DNA of 6,229 bases from an uncultured Collinsella sp. (lineage in GTDB: Bacteria; Actinomycetota; Coriobacteriia; Coriobacteriales; Coriobacteriaceae): the NCBI GenBank assembly GCA_900549335.1, contig UROJ01000094.1, positions 1 to 6,229 on the forward strand, given 5' to 3'. A program made the position numbers and the translations under genes. Within the stretch, counting starts at the first letter, position 1. Every line of letters begins with the position of its first letter. Shown in pieces: positions 4,659 to 6,229 of this stretch. The notes below the pieces were generated by a model. It searched no databases and was not told the DNA's origin. It was given only the letters and a program-made list of their open reading frames with translations.

Positions 4659-5771
4659 ATGGCAAAGGTAAAAATCAGCGACGTCGCGCGCGAGGCCGGG
4701 GTTTCGCTGGGCACGGTTTCCAACGCGCTCAACCATCCCGAAAAGCTGCGCCCCGAGACCCTCAAGCTCATCAACGAGACCATCAATCGCCTTGGCTACC
4801 TGCCCAACCAAAGTGCCCGTCAGCTCGCAGGCGGCACTACCAAGTCCTTTGGCCTGGTCCTCCCCCGTCTCGATCACGGCTTCTCGCTCCAAATTGCCAG
4901 CGGCGCCCATAACGAGGCCCGCAAGCACGGTTACGACCTGCTCATCGCCAACGCCGATAACGACGACATTCTCGAGGACCATTACCTGCGCTATTTTATG
5001 GGCACGCAGATGTCCGGCGTCATGGTCCAACCCATGGCGTCCCCCGACTGGCGCCCCACTATGGCCAAGATGCCCGTGCCGATCGTCCATCTGGACACCC
5101 ACTGTTCCGAACCCGGTTACTACGTGGCCGCCGACAACGAGGCGCAAGGGCGCATTATCGCCGAGCTCGCCATCGCCCGCGGTGCGCGCCATATCACCGT
5201 TGTGGGCAGAGCGGCATTTATGCAGCTCACCCTGCGCGTACTTGGCATTCACAAGGCCCTCGCCCTGCATCCCGATATCAAAATTGAGGTCATTGACGCC
5301 GGAGAATGGAATACCGCCGCCGACGGTTACAGCATCGGCGCTCAGATTGCCGAACGCTCTACCGACGAGCGCCCCGATTTTGTCATCGGCCTTACCGATG
5401 TATTGGCCTCGGGCGTTATCTCGGCGTTAACCGACAAGAGCATCCCTGTCCCCGAGCAGGTCCGCGTGGCCGGCTGCGACGGCAACCCGCTTGCATGGAG
5501 CGGCGCGGTACCGCTCACCACCGTAGCACCCCCGGGCTACGAGATTGGCCGCAAGGGTGTCCAGCTGCTCATGGAGCAAATCGAGAACAAGGCGCCGGCA
5601 AAAACCAAGCACACCCGCATTGGTTCCGCAGCTCGAACCGTTACTGCGGTCACAGCCGCCGAGGACATCAACCGTCAGGAACTCGTGCGGCCGTTCCTCT
5701 TGGAGCGCGCCAGTACCTGGGCGAGCAGCCAAGCCGAAGCCACCGCCATCAACCTCGGCGCGTATCTATAG
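4659..5771 (+). CDS. LacI-family transcriptional regulator
   Basis: A sugar-type DNA-binding regulator of 370 residues. The helix-turn-helix is at about 4-25 (KISDVAREAGVSLGTVSNAL). It is followed by RLGYLPNQSARQLAGG (44-59), the hinge with Leu56 at the minor-groove wedge position. The periplasmic-binding-protein-like effector domain spans about 62-335 and includes FGLVLPRLDHGF (64-75), GVMVQPMA (120-127), VAADNEAQGR (156-165), PDFVIGLTDVLASGV (239-253) and VRVAGCDGNPLAW (268-280). About 35 residues beyond the usual end (roughly 336-370) form an unusual C-terminal tail. The effector and targets are unknown. It is divergent from glmS, so amino-sugar control is possible, but nothing in the sequence proves it. 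Self-regulation is suggested by the dyad at 4635-4648. The gene has its own promoter and terminator. Confidence 0.93.
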   Translation: MAKVKISDVAREAGVSLGTVSNALNHPEKLRPETLKLINETINRLGYLPNQSARQLAGGTTKSFGLVLPRLDHGFSLQIASGAHNEARKHGYDLLIANADNDDILEDHYLRYFMGTQMSGVMVQPMASPDWRPTMAKMPVPIVHLDTHCSEPGYYVAADNEAQGRIIAELAIARGARHITVVGRAAFMQLTLRVLGIHKALALHPDIKIEVIDAGEWNTAADGYSIGAQIAERSTDERPDFVIGLTDVLASGVISALTDKSIPVPEQVRVAGCDGNPLAWSGAVPLTTVAPPGYEIGRKGVQLLMEQIENKAPAKTKHTRIGSAARTVTAVTAAEDINRQELVRPFLLERASTWASSQAEATAINLGAYL

Positions 5772-5796
5772 CACGTCGGCCAGTATGCCAAAACGC

Positions 5797-5846
5797 CGCT
5801 TAAGCAAAAGAGGCCCGACCATTGCCGGACCTCTTTTGCTTAAGCG
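5797..5846. terminator. Bidirectional intrinsic terminator between the lacI-family gene and the HAD gene
   Basis: CGCTTAAGCAAAAGAGG (5797-5813) and CCTCTTTTGCTTAAGCG (5830-5846) form a 17-bp perfect stem, extended by three more pairs beyond one mismatch, with loop ACCATTGC. On either strand the inner GC-rich hairpin is followed by TTTTGCTT, so it can stop transcription from both convergent genes. It lies 25 bases past the lacI-family stop codon and 38 bases past the HAD stop codon. Confidence 0.85.
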
Positions 5847-5884
5847 CAAGGTCAGCCGATTGCTCGTTTCAACTCCGCAATTGT

Positions 5885-6229
5885 CTAGCGCACTGCCTTG
5901 ACCGCCGTAGTCAGATCGAACAACGTGTCGAGCACGACCTCACAGCCGTCCACCACGTCCTGCGGCAGCGGCACGATATCGGGAACGGCAAAGACGTGGC
6001 AGCCGGCCGTGATACCCGAGACGCAGCCGTTGCGCGAATCCTCGACCACAGCACATTCCTCAGGAGCAAAGCCCGCGCGCTCGCAGGCAAGCAGATACAT
6101 CTCGGGGTCGGGCTTGCCGTGTACGACGTCCTCGCCGCAGGTCACCGTCTCAAACTTGTCAAAAAGACCGACCATCTTAAGGTTGCGCTCGGCCGTAGCG
6201 AGGCGCGACGACGTCGCTAGACCCACGTG
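5885..6229 (-). CDS. HAD-superfamily hydrolase, beta-phosphoglucomutase-like (C-terminal part)
   Basis: The window edge cuts this gene; 114 C-terminal codons are visible, and the first, CAC (His), is internal. The GTG that follows encodes an internal valine, not a start. The visible part is the second half of the HAD Rossmann core. Motif II is GLATSS, motif III is the lysine in HGKPDPEMYLLA, and motif IV is the acidic pair in CAVVEDSRNGCVSGITAG. This ED-type motif IV and the HGKPxP context fit the beta-phosphoglucomutase/phosphatase group (HAD IA). The nucleophile motif I (DxD) and the cap domain lie outside the window, so mutase and phosphatase cannot be told apart. It is convergent with the lacI-family gene and shares its terminator. 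Confidence 0.88.
   Translation of the reverse strand, partial: HVGLATSSRLATAERNLKMVGLFDKFETVTCGEDVVHGKPDPEMYLLACERAGFAPEECAVVEDSRNGCVSGITAGCHVFAVPDIVPLPQDVVDGCEVVLDTLFDLTTAVKAVR

Noticed and set aside
5445..5452. CCTGTCCC inside the LacI-family gene as another repeat core
   Set aside because: No flanking inverted arms, and it encodes an ordinary stretch of the protein.

Overview
This window looks like a chromosomal stretch from a fairly GC-rich Gram-positive bacterium, most likely a Coriobacteriia member (Collinsella or a close relative). That assignment is inference. It rests on codon use, on the overall look of the proteins, and on hairpin repeats built around GGGACAG whose arms read AAACCACCACAAAGG or AAACCTGCCAAAA. 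I associate these repeats with Collinsella from memory and could not check by search.

Layout, left to right. Bases 1-35 hold the first 11 codons of a minus-strand gene that leaves the window; its start resembles the radical SAM DNA modification/repair family. Bases 36-300 are non-coding and contain stem-loops that pair best as a minus-strand RNA. A YeiH-family membrane protein (301-1335, minus) is divergent from an FCD-type GntR regulator (1529-2230, plus), a common regulator/target arrangement. The GntR gene converges on glmS (2351-4198, minus), which is complete and has its own intrinsic terminator. glmS is divergent from a LacI-family regulator (4659-5771, plus). That regulator converges, across a long bidirectional terminator, on the 3' part of a HAD-family phosphatase or phosphomutase gene (5885 to the right edge, minus).

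The genes themselves are ordinary: amino-sugar synthesis for the cell wall, a putative anion exporter, two sugar/metabolite-type regulators and a HAD enzyme. The unusual material is between them. The 460-bp glmS/lacI gap holds four inverted-repeat elements within about 260 bp, plus three TGGTAT/ATACCA half-sites next to the probable glmS promoter and a LacI-type operator candidate at the lacI start. A further copy of the main repeat lies directly behind the GntR stop codon. No phage, CRISPR, IS transposase, tRNA or rRNA was seen. I do not see a new multi-gene system here; the best leads are the repeat family and the structured leader at the left end.
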